DNA of 34,500 bases from an uncultured Eubacteriales bacterium (GCA_948787875.1 CAQFKO010000006.1:1-34500), one strand, 5' to 3'. Positions 1-8,404 are shown, counted from the first letter of the stretch. Numbers and translations are program-made. Notes: a model not told the origin generated them from the sequence alone.

Positions 1-29
1 TCTTTCCCTACACGACGCTCTTCCGATCT
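1..29 (+). other. Illumina TruSeq adapter remnant (artifact)
   Basis: The first 29 bases, beginning TCTTTCCCTACACGACGCTC and ending TTCCGATCT, match the 3' part of the Illumina read-1 sequencing adapter. This is not genomic DNA. Genuine sequence starts near base 30, so this edge is the end of an assembled contig rather than a biological boundary. Confidence 0.97.
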
Positions 30-46
30 TTTTAACAAACACTTAT

Positions 47-79
47 GCGAAAAGGCAAAAACAGCTTTTTCGCTTTTTT
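47..79 (+). terminator. Rho-independent terminator of an unseen upstream gene
   Basis: GCGAAAAGGC (47-56) pairs with GCTTTTTCGC (64-73), with one G-U wobble and a 7-nt loop, followed by six T. No coding frame reaches it inside the window, so it probably ends a gene lost beyond the contig edge. Confidence 0.75.
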
Positions 80-194
80 GTTTCAAAATTTTGAGTGGTT
101 TATTAAAAATTTCTAATTTGCACCAAAAATGCCCAATTTTACGCCAAATAAGGCTTAAAATTATTCAAAAACTTTCAGTTTATTTTTAAATCTA

Positions 195-224
195 TTGACT
201 TAATTATTGTTAAGCGGTTATAAT
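195..224 (+). promoter_or_regulatory. Promoter for the 658-aa gene
   Basis: TTGACT (195-200), 18-nt spacer, TATAAT (219-224). The leader to the start codon is about 45 nt and carries a strong ribosome site (AAAGGAG, 263-269) six to seven nt before the ATG. Most of 80-194 is AT-rich with nothing recognisable. Confidence 0.75.
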
Positions 225-276
225 ATGATTACTAGTTTAATTATGCAAATTAAATTAAACATAAAGGAGAAAACTA

Positions 277-2253
277 ATGGCAGATCAATTAACCGCCAAC
301 GGAACAACAAAAACAAGTATCAATAATTTTACTATCAAAGACCTTGATACAGCTCTTGACAAACTTGATGATATTATTACAAAGCTTGAAGAAGATGGTC
401 AAGAAAACTCCATCAGATATCAAAAAAGATTGGAAACCAGAAGAAAATTTGTTGAAGCAAGAAGAAAACTTTTAAACTATTACAACAAAAACAAGCCAAA
501 AAATCCGGAACTTCACGCTTCATACAAAAAGACTTTGACACTTGCAAAAGCAGGGGTAAAAGACCCTAAAATTGCAGGCTATAATCTTATGGACAGAATT
601 GAAAACCGCAGAGGCTTTATTATTGGCGTCGGCTGTTCAACAACCGCTTTGCTTGCCGCAGAGTCTGCAACCCGCGGAATAACAAAACTTCTTGGAAACG
701 AGCGTGGAATTGCAAAACTTTTGAGCGAAGCATTAAAAAGCTTCTTCCAAAATAATCCTGCAATCGCCGGATTCTTTACTGCTGCACTTTCTACTGCTGC
801 GCTTACCGCAATTTTGGCAAACGCACCAAAGGTTAGAAGAGCTTGGCAAAGAGGAACCGAGCGCAAGAGTCAAATTATGCGCGACAAAGACGATTTTAGC
901 AGAGATATAAACGAAAATCTGGAAAACTCTTCTGAATCTCTTAAATTCGGAAAAGCCCTTGCAGAAAAATCTTTGGAAAATAACGAACTTGACTATATTA
1001 TTGACCACCCTGAAATCAAAAAAGTTTTGACTAATCTTGCTGCCGGTCAAACGGTTAACGGCGTTACCCTTTCCCCAACCCAAAGAGCATATTTGAAAAA
1101 TAGTTTAGAAAATGAATTACCAAAAAGACGTCAAGCTTTACACCTTGAAAAAGAAGAAGAGAAAGGGAACGTGGCAACATCTTCAGAAAAAGAAGCAAAC
1201 ATTGGTTTGCCAACTAAAGAGCAAATAACTGCCGCAAAAGAAAATTATGAAAAGGCAAAAGAAGCTTTTGAAAATAAATTCTTTACGTCTAAAGTTGCTA
1301 CTAAATTAAAGGGTAGAGGAATTAACATTTATTCACAAAGCAAAATTACTGAAGCACGTGATAAGATGAAGGAGGCTCTTGCAAACGCACAAGTTTCGGG
1401 TAATGAAGACTATATAAAATATCACAAAATCTCTGAGCAAATATTAAAGTCATTACAGACTATTGAAAATGATGGAGCAAAAAAACCTGATGGCACTTAT
1501 ATTTCAATTGAAGCTGCTTATAAAAACCGCGATAATAAAATAAGTGATACAATAGAAAATTATTCAGAATTAAATAAAATACTTGATAATTTTCATACAG
1601 GAATTAACCTAGAAGAAGATCAAATAACATCAATCGCTGAACTTTATGGAGAAAAAAAGGAAGAAGTAATTAAAACTTTTAAAACATTTAAAGATACATT
1701 AGCAAAAGTTCAAGATTATAGAGCCGACCCAAAGAAACCATTAACTGAAAATGATCAAAAGCAATTTAAAGAATCTTATCTTAGCCTTAAAACTTTGAAA
1801 GTAATTGAAAAGTTAACTAATAAACAAAATGATATTGCAAAGACTATTAAAAATGCTTGGAATGCCGAAAAAAGTGGTGGATTTAAACTTGGTAAAATCC
1901 AAATCGGTGGAATTGATATTAGTGTTTCTCAAGAACAAATAGAAACCTATTATAATGAATGCAAAGGAAAAACAACCAAAACTGATGCTGAAGAAAAATT
2001 TATAGAAGCTTACGATAATTATTTAGAAAAAGCTAAATCGAAAGAAAAGTTCTTTGAAAATGACGACAACAAAAAAATGTATAATAATAGTTTAGAAAAT
2101 GATAGTATTTACAAAGGTGCAAAAAAGACCTATGAAGACTTCTTGAAACAAATTGGAATTGAAAATGCCGATGAAGCAACAGAAGAAATCATTAAACAAA
2201 AACTTGAAGAAAAGAAGAATGAAGCAGCTGGAAAAGAAAAAGGCGCTGAATAA
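277..2253 (+). CDS. Hypothetical helical protein, 658 aa, two hydrophobic segments
   Basis: I do not recognise this protein. It starts at an ATG behind a strong ribosome site. No signal peptide is seen. The N-terminal 110 residues are charged and helical. Two hydrophobic Ala-rich segments follow, around residues 113-135 and 158-185, which could be a membrane hairpin. Almost all the remainder is Lys/Glu-rich and probably coiled coil, ending in a charged tail (KEKGAE). Short motifs of the type NYEKAKEAFE and NYLEKAKSKEKFFE recur near residues 317 and 585, suggesting old internal repeats. Base composition changes within the gene: roughly the first 300 codons have native composition and the rest is clearly more AT-rich. 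A 130-aa gene follows 31 nt downstream and ends in a terminator, so the two probably form an operon. Confidence 0.85.
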   Translation: MADQLTANGTTKTSINNFTIKDLDTALDKLDDIITKLEEDGQENSIRYQKRLETRRKFVEARRKLLNYYNKNKPKNPELHASYKKTLTLAKAGVKDPKIAGYNLMDRIENRRGFIIGVGCSTTALLAAESATRGITKLLGNERGIAKLLSEALKSFFQNNPAIAGFFTAALSTAALTAILANAPKVRRAWQRGTERKSQIMRDKDDFSRDINENLENSSESLKFGKALAEKSLENNELDYIIDHPEIKKVLTNLAAGQTVNGVTLSPTQRAYLKNSLENELPKRRQALHLEKEEEKGNVATSSEKEANIGLPTKEQITAAKENYEKAKEAFENKFFTSKVATKLKGRGINIYSQSKITEARDKMKEALANAQVSGNEDYIKYHKISEQILKSLQTIENDGAKKPDGTYISIEAAYKNRDNKISDTIENYSELNKILDNFHTGINLEEDQITSIAELYGEKKEEVIKTFKTFKDTLAKVQDYRADPKKPLTENDQKQFKESYLSLKTLKVIEKLTNKQNDIAKTIKNAWNAEKSGGFKLGKIQIGGIDISVSQEQIETYYNECKGKTTKTDAEEKFIEAYDNYLEKAKSKEKFFENDDNKKMYNNSLENDSIYKGAKKTYEDFLKQIGIENADEATEEIIKQKLEEKKNEAAGKEKGAE

Positions 2254-2284
2254 CCCAAACTAGGATAAAAAAAGGAGAATTTTT

Positions 2285-2677
2285 ATGGAAAATATTAATC
2301 TTGATTTAAATGAATTTAACACATTTTCTGAACAAGAAATTGCTGAGTTTGGGCTTTCTGAAGAAGATGTAAAAATTTTTAAAGACGCAGAGGCTTTGGC
2401 TCAAACTGCTGACTTGTTGCCGGACGACCCTGACAAGTTTTTGGACAGAATTGAAAAGGAAATCCCTAATGATTGGACAGCAGGTTGGGAAAAGTTTACA
2501 GAAATTTTGCAAAAAGACCAAAAGTTTTATTCACAACTTATGGCTCTTAACGAAGCTATAAATTCTGTAAGTGAATTTGAACCTCAAACTCAAAAGGTTT
2601 CAATTAGCGATATTCAAAAAGAAAAAGACAACGAAATGCTTAAAAAGATTTTGGCAGACATTTTGGCAGTTGAATAA
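2285..2677 (+). CDS. Hypothetical acidic protein, 130 aa
   Basis: No family is recognised. It is a small, soluble, strongly acidic protein without signal peptide or membrane segment. An N-terminal Asp/Glu-rich stretch (residues 1-55, including LPDDPDKFLDRIEKEIP) precedes a helical middle and a C-terminal helix (KDNEMLKKILADILAVE). The ATG follows AAAGGAG by a good distance. It lies 31 nt behind the 658-aa gene and is followed by a strong terminator. It is probably co-transcribed with the larger protein and could be its partner, but that rests only on position. Confidence 0.85.
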   Translation: MENINLDLNEFNTFSEQEIAEFGLSEEDVKIFKDAEALAQTADLLPDDPDKFLDRIEKEIPNDWTAGWEKFTEILQKDQKFYSQLMALNEAINSVSEFEPQTQKVSISDIQKEKDNEMLKKILADILAVE

Positions 2678-2695
2678 TCACTTTGAATTAAAATA

Positions 2696-2724
2696 AAAAG
2701 ACAGGCAAAACCCTGTCTTTTTTT
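2696..2724 (+). terminator. Terminator of the 658-aa/130-aa operon
   Basis: AAAAGACAGG (2696-2705) pairs perfectly with CCTGTCTTTT (2712-2721) across a 6-nt loop and runs into a seven-base T tract. Confidence 0.9.
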
Positions 2725-3201
2725 CTTTCAAAAATTATTTTTGATAATTTGATATTTTGTTTTAATTATAATTTTTATAAGTTGCAATGAATTGTGCTAA
2801 TTGCAATGCATAAGTTGATCTGAAAATTTTTAATTTGGTTTGCTTTTAAGTTTATTGAATTTTCAGTTTATTTAACTTTTAGTGTTTTTTTACCTCTCAG
2901 TCACAAACTGTGTTTGTGCCAACTTCCCTATCAAGTGAGCCACTGTATTAAATTAAGTTTTTTTGTTGGTTAATTTAAGGTGCTTTGTTGGTGTAGTTTT
3001 GTTTTTTGTTATGCTTATAATTATTTTTCTTATGGGAGAGCTAAGTCTTTATTTTAAGATATTTTTGACTTCTAAATTTGATTTTTTATTATGTTTAATA
3101 TTATTTATTCTTAGTGGAGTATATTATTTTTGTTAGTGTTTAAGCCTTAATTTTTATTATAAGTAATAAGTTCACTAAAAAAGCCATTGTTATTTTTTAG
3201 C
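2725..3201. other. Gene-free AT-rich stretch
   Basis: No convincing gene. It contains a pair of direct repeats TTGCAATG (2782-2789 and 2801-2808), a decayed palindromic element (listed separately) and a 60-codon open frame at 2957-3136 without ribosome site. The latter would give a hydrophobic peptide but is expected from T-rich DNA. Confidence 0.6.
2893..2942. repeat. Possible decayed palindromic intergenic repeat
   Basis: CACAAAC (2902-2908) and GTTTGTG (2912-2918) form a perfect 7-bp hairpin with a 3-nt loop. It is preceded by CCTCTCAGT and followed by CTTCCCTATCAAGTGAGCCA. The pattern (CCTCTCAGTCAC hairpin, then a second imperfect hairpin ending in GAGCC) resembles dispersed double-hairpin repeats I know from Firmicutes genomes. 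The second hairpin here is degenerate. The only copy seen is this one. Confidence 0.35.
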
Positions 3202-3239
3202 AAAAAAAAAGACAGAGTTTTTTACTTTAACTCTGTCTT
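3202..3239 (-). terminator. gyrA terminator
   Basis: AAGACAGAGTT (3209-3219) and AACTCTGTCTT (3229-3239) form an 11-bp stem. On the minus strand the stem runs into nine or ten T, the complement of the A tract at 3202-3210, 48 nt after the gyrA stop. Confidence 0.9.
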
Positions 3240-3286
3240 ATAATTTTTTTTAGATAATTTTATTAAAGTTTCAAAAAGCGTTAAGC

Positions 3287-5815
3287 TTATTCTTCACTTT
3301 CTGTGATTGGCTCGTCTATAACAATTGGCTCTTCGTCTAGCTTTCCTGTGATATCCTCTGCAATGGTGTCTGCAATGGCAACACATGACACTGTTGAGCC
3401 TTCTTGTAATTTCATTATTGTTACGCCCATTGTATCACGAGTGATTTTTGAAATGCTTGCTGCCGAGGTTCTTATTATTACGCCGTTATCTGCAATAAGC
3501 ATAACATCATTGTCTTCGGTAACTTGCTTCATTCCCACAAGTCTGCCCGTTTTTTCGTTAAACACGCCTGCCTTTATTCCCTTGCCTTTTCTTTTTTGAA
3601 CCTTATATTCGTCTAACGAGGTGCGTTTTCCGAAACCATTTTCGGTTACCGTTAAAATGTCTGAACCTTCTTTACAAATCATCATGTCCACAACTCTGTC
3701 GCTATCGTCAAGCTCTATTGCTCCAACACCCATTGTATCTCTTCCAAGTGGTCTTACATCGTTTTCGCTAAACCTTATGCACTTGCCTTCTCTGCTGGCT
3801 ATCATAACCGAATCTTTTCCGCTGGTATAGTTTACCGAAATAAGTTCGTCGCCGTCTGACAGTGCAATTGCAATCTTTCCTGATTTTCTTATGCTTTCAA
3901 ACTCGCTAGCCGCTGTCTTTTTGATAAGTCCGCCCTTTGTTGCCATCATTAAATATCCGCCATGATCGCTGAGTTTTGGAAGCACGGTTTGAACGGCTTC
4001 TTGTTTTTCTAACAAAAGCAAATTTACAAGGTTTCTGCCTCTTGAATTTTTGCTTTCCTCAGGAATTTCATAGCCCTTTAATGTATAAACCTTTCCTTTG
4101 TTTGTGAAGAACATCAAGGTGTCGTGAGTTGAACAAATAAACATGTGTTCAACAAAGTCTTCTTCTTTTGGCTTTAAAGTCTTTGAACCCATGCCTCCGC
4201 GATGTTGCTGACGATATTCACTTACAGGAATACGCTTGATATAGCCAAAATGGGTCATAGAAATAACCACATCTTCTTTTTCAATTAAATCCTCGATATT
4301 TATGTCTTTTGAGGTGGTATAGTCAATTTCTGCCTTTCTTTCGTCGCCGAACTTGTCTTTTATTTCTGACATCTCTTTAATTATAATGTTTTTAATCTTT
4401 TCTTCACTTGCAAGAATTCCTTTGAGTTCTAGAATTGTGTTTCTTAAAGCTGCAAGTTCATTGTTCAGCTTTTCAACTTCAAGGCTGGTAAGTCTTTGAA
4501 GCCTCATATCAAGAATTGCTCCCGCCTGAACTGTTGACAACATAAATGCACTGCAAAGTGAATTTGTTGCATCTTCTCTGTCTTTTGACGCCTTGATAAT
4601 TTTTACAACCTCGTCAATATTTGCAAGTGCAACTACCAAGCCCTCAACAATATGCGCTCTTTCCTCAGCCTTTGCTAAATCATATTTAGTTCTTCTATAT
4701 ATAACATCTTTTTGGTGAGCAACATAGTTCTCTAAAATTTGCTTAATATTCAAAACTCTTGGATAACCATCTACAAGCGCCAAAAAGTTGATGCCGTAAG
4801 AGCATTGAAGCTGTGTGCGCTTATAAAGTGTGTTTAACACAACTTGCGCATTATAATCACGCTTAACATCAAACACAATTCGCATTCCGTGTCTGTCTGA
4901 CTCTTCTCTTATATCAGCAATGCCCTCAATTCGCTTATTTTTGACCATGTCGGCAATTTGTTTAATCATTTCCGACTTATTTACCTGATAAGGAATTTCC
5001 GTGACTACAATCTTGGTTTTTCCGTCATCATGCTCTTCTATCTCGGTTTTTGAGCGAATAACAACGCCGCCCTTGCCCGTTAAATACGCTTGTCTTAATG
5101 CTTCCGTTCCCATAATAACGCCACCCGTAGGATAATCGGGAGCAGGCAAAATTTGCATGATTTCTTCTATGGTTATTTCAGGATTGTCAAGAAGCGCAAC
5201 AGTTGCATCAATTACTTCGCCAAGGTTGTGTGGAGGAATGTTTGTTGCCATTCCGACCGCAATACCATCTGAACCATTAACCAAAAGGTTTGGAAATCTT
5301 GCCGGAAGCACATCTGGCTGTTTTAAGGTTGCGTCAAAGTTTGGAGAAAAATCAACTGTGTCTTTGTCGATTTCTCTGAGCATTTCGTCAGCAAGCTTTG
5401 AAAGCCTTGCCTCTGTGTATCTGTATGCCGCAGGTGGATCGCCGTCAACCGAACCGAAGTTTCCGTGCCCCTCAATAAGTGGGCATCTGATTGCAAAGTC
5501 TTGTGCAAGCCTTACAAGTGCCATATAAACTGAGCTGTCGCCGTGTGGGTGATATTTTCCAAGCACATCACCAACGATTCTCGCACACTTTTTGTGTGGC
5601 TTGTCGCTGGTTATGCCTGTTTCGTTCATAGAATATAAAATTCTTCTATGAACGGGTTTAAGACCATCTCTTACATCGGGAATAGCCCTTGAAACATTTA
5701 CCGCCATGGCATAAGCAATAAAGCTTTTTTTCATTTCATCATTTATTTCTACGGGGTGAATGGTTGTGTTATCAACAATTTTTTCATGTTCTAAACTATA
5801 ATCTCTTTTCTTCAT
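3287..5815 (-). CDS. gyrA: DNA gyrase subunit A
   Basis: Breakage-reunion subunit of gyrase, which introduces negative supercoils with GyrB. The 842 residues match the usual length. The N-terminal domain has IPDVRDGLKPVHRRIL (45-60), the HPHGDSSVY segment (89-97) and AAYRYTEARL, in which Tyr133 is the catalytic tyrosine. The C-terminal beta-propeller begins with a GyrA-box-like QHRGGMG, one Arg short of the classic QRRGGKG, and has further propeller repeats such as QKRKGKGIKAG. The protein ends in an acidic tail. Position 98, equivalent to E. coli Asp87 in the quinolone-determining region, is Met; position 94 (Ser83) is Ser. Linkage to gyrB makes gyrA more likely than parC. The ATG follows AAAGGAAA and lies 29 nt behind gyrB. 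Confidence 0.97.
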   Translation of the reverse strand: MKKRDYSLEHEKIVDNTTIHPVEINDEMKKSFIAYAMAVNVSRAIPDVRDGLKPVHRRILYSMNETGITSDKPHKKCARIVGDVLGKYHPHGDSSVYMALVRLAQDFAIRCPLIEGHGNFGSVDGDPPAAYRYTEARLSKLADEMLREIDKDTVDFSPNFDATLKQPDVLPARFPNLLVNGSDGIAVGMATNIPPHNLGEVIDATVALLDNPEITIEEIMQILPAPDYPTGGVIMGTEALRQAYLTGKGGVVIRSKTEIEEHDDGKTKIVVTEIPYQVNKSEMIKQIADMVKNKRIEGIADIREESDRHGMRIVFDVKRDYNAQVVLNTLYKRTQLQCSYGINFLALVDGYPRVLNIKQILENYVAHQKDVIYRRTKYDLAKAEERAHIVEGLVVALANIDEVVKIIKASKDREDATNSLCSAFMLSTVQAGAILDMRLQRLTSLEVEKLNNELAALRNTILELKGILASEEKIKNIIIKEMSEIKDKFGDERKAEIDYTTSKDINIEDLIEKEDVVISMTHFGYIKRIPVSEYRQQHRGGMGSKTLKPKEEDFVEHMFICSTHDTLMFFTNKGKVYTLKGYEIPEESKNSRGRNLVNLLLLEKQEAVQTVLPKLSDHGGYLMMATKGGLIKKTAASEFESIRKSGKIAIALSDGDELISVNYTSGKDSVMIASREGKCIRFSENDVRPLGRDTMGVGAIELDDSDRVVDMMICKEGSDILTVTENGFGKRTSLDEYKVQKRKGKGIKAGVFNEKTGRLVGMKQVTEDNDVMLIADNGVIIRTSAASISKITRDTMGVTIMKLQEGSTVSCVAIADTIAEDITGKLDEEPIVIDEPITESEE

Positions 5816-5844
5816 TATAATTTGTTTCCTTTCTTTTATTTTAA

Positions 5845-7761
5845 TTAGACATCTAGGTCATCAACAAGCTTAGCGTTTTCTTCAATAAACTTTCTTCTAA
5901 GCTCGGGAGCATCACCCATCAAAAGTGTAAAGATTTTGTCTGCTTCAATGGCGTCTTGAATTTGAATTTGAATAAGTCCTCTGTGCTCAGGGTTCATGGT
6001 TGTGTCCCAAAGCTGTTCTTTGTCCATTTCACCAAGACCTTTGTATCTTTGAATATCCAAGCCCTTGTTGCCCATTTCTTCAACTTTTTGTGCCTTTTCT
6101 GCCTCGCTGTAACAATAAACTATTTGCTTTCCCTTTTGAAGTTTATAAAGTGGTGGCATTGCACTGTAAACATGACCGTTTTCAATAAGCCCCGGGAAAA
6201 ATCTGTAAAAGAATGTTAAAAGCAAAATTCTGATATGCGCACCGTCTACATCGGCATCAGTCATACAAATAATTTTGTCGTATCTGAGTTTTGTGTGGTC
6301 GAATTCTTGACCCACACCGCCACCAAAGGCTGTTATCATGGCTTTTATTTCTTCGTTGCCAAGCACATGATTAAGTCTTGCCTTTTCAACATTAATAATC
6401 TTACCCCTAAGTGGCAAAATAGCCTGAAAACGACGGTCACGGCACTGTTTTGCCGTTCCACCCGCACTGTCACCCTCAACAATATAAATTTCACAAAGTT
6501 TTGGGTCTTTTTCGGTGCAGTCTGCAAGTTTGCCCGGAAGTGTGGTACTCTCTAATGCACCCTTTCTTCTTGCCATTGTTCTTGCGGCTTGGGCAGCTTC
6601 TCTGGCTTTTTGAGCAGTGATTGATCGCAAGATAAGGCTTTTTGCCTCTTCTGGATTTTCTTCAAAATAAGTACCAAACAAGTCGCACACTCTGTTATAA
6701 ACTGTGGTTTGAATAGAGCTGTTGCCAAGCTTTGTTTTGGTTTGACCCTCAAACTGTGGTTCACGAAGCTTAACACTTACAACTGCGGTAATTCCCTCTC
6801 TTACATCTTCGCTTGAAAGTTTGTCGCTGTCTTTTAAAACCTTTAATTTGTGACCGTAATCGTTTACAACTTTGTAGAGTGCCTTTTTAAAACCCTCGAT
6901 ATGCGTTCCGCCCTCGATAGTGTTAATATTGTTGGCATAACCTTGAATGATTTCGTTATAGCCATCATTATACTGAAAGGCAACTTCAAGCTCTGCATCA
7001 TGGTTTTTTGAAACGCTTTCGATATAAATCGGTTTTTTAAGAATTGTTTGTTTGCCTTGGTTCATTTCTTCCACAAACTCCACAATTCCGCCTTCATAGT
7101 GAAAAACCTCTTCTTTTTCCGCTCTGTGATCTTGCGCAACAATTGTTATTCCCCTGTTTAAAAATGCAAGTTCTCTGAGTCTTTTTCTTACTCTTTCATA
7201 TTCAAACTCGACTGTTTCAAAAATGGTGTCGTCAGGCAAAAATGTTACCTTTGTTCCCGTGTCTTCGGCAGTTCCCACAACAGCCAAATCCTTTTGCGGA
7301 ATTCCTCTGTTATAAACTTGCTTATAAAGATTTCCGTTTTGTTTTACTTCAACTTCTAACCATTCGGAAAGAGCATTAACACAAGACAAACCAACGCCGT
7401 GAAGACCGCCCGAAATTTTGTAACCGCCGTCACCGAACTTTCCGCCTGCATGAAGTTTTGTAAGCACCAATTCAACCGCACTTTTGCCCTCTTCTTGATT
7501 GATGCCCGTTGGAATTCCACGACCGTTGTCTGTTACCGAGCAAGAACCGTCTTTGTTTAACTCCACAATAATTTTATCGCAATATCCTGCCAAGGCTTCG
7601 TCGATTGAGTTATCAACAATCTCACTTACCAAGTGATGCAAGCCGTAGGTGTCGGTTGAACCAATATACATTCCCGGACGCTTACGAACAGGCTCTAAAC
7701 CTTTAAGCACCGTTATTTGCTCTGCACCATAGTTAGCCTTTACTTTTGAAATATCTTCCAT
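5845..7761 (-). CDS. gyrB: DNA gyrase subunit B
   Basis: ATPase subunit of gyrase, 638 aa, typical length. GHKL ATP-binding motifs are clear: EIVDNSIDEALAG near residue 47 (catalytic Glu), GRGIPTGI, and GGLHGVGLSCVNALS. The transducer follows. The TOPRIM domain has IVEGDSAGGTAKQ and MTDADVDGAHIR, which bind Mg and contact GyrA. The C-terminus has QRYKGLGEMD. It is the first gene of the gyrB-gyrA operon, with its own promoter (7792-7819) and an AAGGGG ribosome site five nt before the ATG. In most Firmicutes it sits downstream of recF on the dnaA strand; here it is on the opposite strand to dnaA and separated from recF by two genes. Confidence 0.98.
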   Translation of the reverse strand: MEDISKVKANYGAEQITVLKGLEPVRKRPGMYIGSTDTYGLHHLVSEIVDNSIDEALAGYCDKIIVELNKDGSCSVTDNGRGIPTGINQEEGKSAVELVLTKLHAGGKFGDGGYKISGGLHGVGLSCVNALSEWLEVEVKQNGNLYKQVYNRGIPQKDLAVVGTAEDTGTKVTFLPDDTIFETVEFEYERVRKRLRELAFLNRGITIVAQDHRAEKEEVFHYEGGIVEFVEEMNQGKQTILKKPIYIESVSKNHDAELEVAFQYNDGYNEIIQGYANNINTIEGGTHIEGFKKALYKVVNDYGHKLKVLKDSDKLSSEDVREGITAVVSVKLREPQFEGQTKTKLGNSSIQTTVYNRVCDLFGTYFEENPEEAKSLILRSITAQKAREAAQAARTMARRKGALESTTLPGKLADCTEKDPKLCEIYIVEGDSAGGTAKQCRDRRFQAILPLRGKIINVEKARLNHVLGNEEIKAMITAFGGGVGQEFDHTKLRYDKIICMTDADVDGAHIRILLLTFFYRFFPGLIENGHVYSAMPPLYKLQKGKQIVYCYSEAEKAQKVEEMGNKGLDIQRYKGLGEMDKEQLWDTTMNPEHRGLIQIQIQDAIEADKIFTLLMGDAPELRRKFIEENAKLVDDLDV

Positions 7762-7791
7762 ATAAACCCCTTAATATTTATTAACAAAAAC

Positions 7792-7819
7792 ATTATACCA
7801 ATTTTTGAAATATTCTCAA
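7792..7819 (-). promoter_or_regulatory. gyrB promoter
   Basis: On the minus strand: TTGAGA (7819-7814), 16-nt spacer, TATAAT (7797-7792) with an extended TGG before it. The leader is about 25 nt. Confidence 0.75.
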
Positions 7820-7831
7820 AGCAATTTTGCA

Positions 7832-7872
7832 CCATATATATTATATTTATATAAATAAATATATCTATATGG
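7832..7872. repeat. AT-rich imperfect palindrome upstream of gyrB
   Basis: CCATATA (7832-7838) pairs with TATATGG (7866-7872), and inside it ATATTTAT (7843-7850) pairs with ATAAATAT (7855-7862). It has no T tail, so it is not a normal terminator. It lies just upstream of the gyrB -35 box. Confidence 0.55.
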
Positions 7873-7909
7873 GGCTGATTATTGTCGAATTATAAATTTA
7901 AACATAAGA

Positions 7910-7955
7910 TTATTATTTGATACTTAATTTTTGAAAAATTATAATCAAATAATAA
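7910..7955 (+). promoter_or_regulatory. Promoter embedded in a 46-bp palindrome
   Basis: TTATTATTTGAT (7910-7921) and ATCAAATAATAA (7944-7955) are perfect inverted repeats. Between them AATTTTT and AAAAATT (7926-7932, 7934-7940) form a second one. A good plus-strand promoter is contained in it: TTGATA (7917-7922), 17-nt spacer, TATAAT (7940-7945). The -35 box is in one arm and the -10 box touches the other, as expected of an operator for a dimeric regulator. It would drive the small broken gene at 8072. Nothing else is recognised in 7956-8071. Confidence 0.6.
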
Positions 7956-8071
7956 AAAATCAAATTAAGCAGCCTTAAAATTTTGCCAAAACAAATTCGG
8001 AAATTTTGATTTATAAAAAAGCCAATTGCAAGATAAAATAATCGCTAAAAAAAATAAACAGAGGTGAATTT

Positions 8072-8297
8072 GTGGAAGCCAATGAAAAAGTAATTTTAAA
8101 CAAAAAAATACAAGGATTTCAAAAGTAAGATTAATTTGAATGACCAGCTCTCCAATGAAGAGCAATCTGCACTTTTGGAAAAAAGTTCCGGTGAGCGAAT
8201 TGCCGATTTGGAAAATATGCCACCCGAAGAACAAATCAAGTATTTGCAAGAACTTGGGCTGAACAATATGCTTCCTCCGGGGCTTAGAAATGATTAA
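8072..8297 (+). pseudogene. Small gene interrupted by a frameshift in an A7 run
   Basis: A GTG start at 8072 follows a strong AGAGGTG ribosome site, but the frame stops at TAA 8126-8128. Removing one A from the seven-A run at 8102-8108 would join it to the downstream frame ending at 8297. That gives a continuous product of about 74 aa, with a Glu-rich helical part (NEEQSALLEKSSGERIADL) and the end NNMLPPGLRND. It has its own promoter and terminator, so it looks like a real transcription unit. The break may be a sequencing error, a recent mutation, or a slippage site that makes two products. The family is not recognised. Confidence 0.6.
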
Positions 8298-8306
8298 AGT
8301 ACAACT

Positions 8307-8333
8307 AAAACCAGCAAAATTGCTGATTTTTTT
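8307..8333 (+). terminator. Terminator after the small gene
   Basis: CAGCA (8312-8316) and TGCTG (8321-8325) pair around AAAT, extended by an AAAA/TTTT stem beyond one mismatch, and run into seven T. Confidence 0.7.
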
Positions 8334-8375
8334 GTATAAAACTTATATTTTTTGAAAAAAGTTTTAATCATTTTA

Positions 8376-8404
8376 TAGACTAATGCTTTTTTTATTGTTA
8401 TAAT
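8376..8404 (+). promoter_or_regulatory. Promoter for the 763-aa gene
   Basis: TAGACT (8376-8381), 17-nt spacer, TATAAT (8399-8404) with an extended TGT before the -10 box. Confidence 0.65.

Noticed and set aside
2957..3136. 60-codon open frame giving a hydrophobic peptide (ATG at 3011)
   Set aside because: No ribosome site or promoter near it; T-rich DNA gives Phe/Leu/Ile-rich frames by chance.
7965..8249. 94-codon minus-strand frame opposite the small frameshifted gene
   Set aside because: No ribosome site, hydrophobic composition explained by complementing an A-rich coding strand, and it crosses the plus-strand gene.
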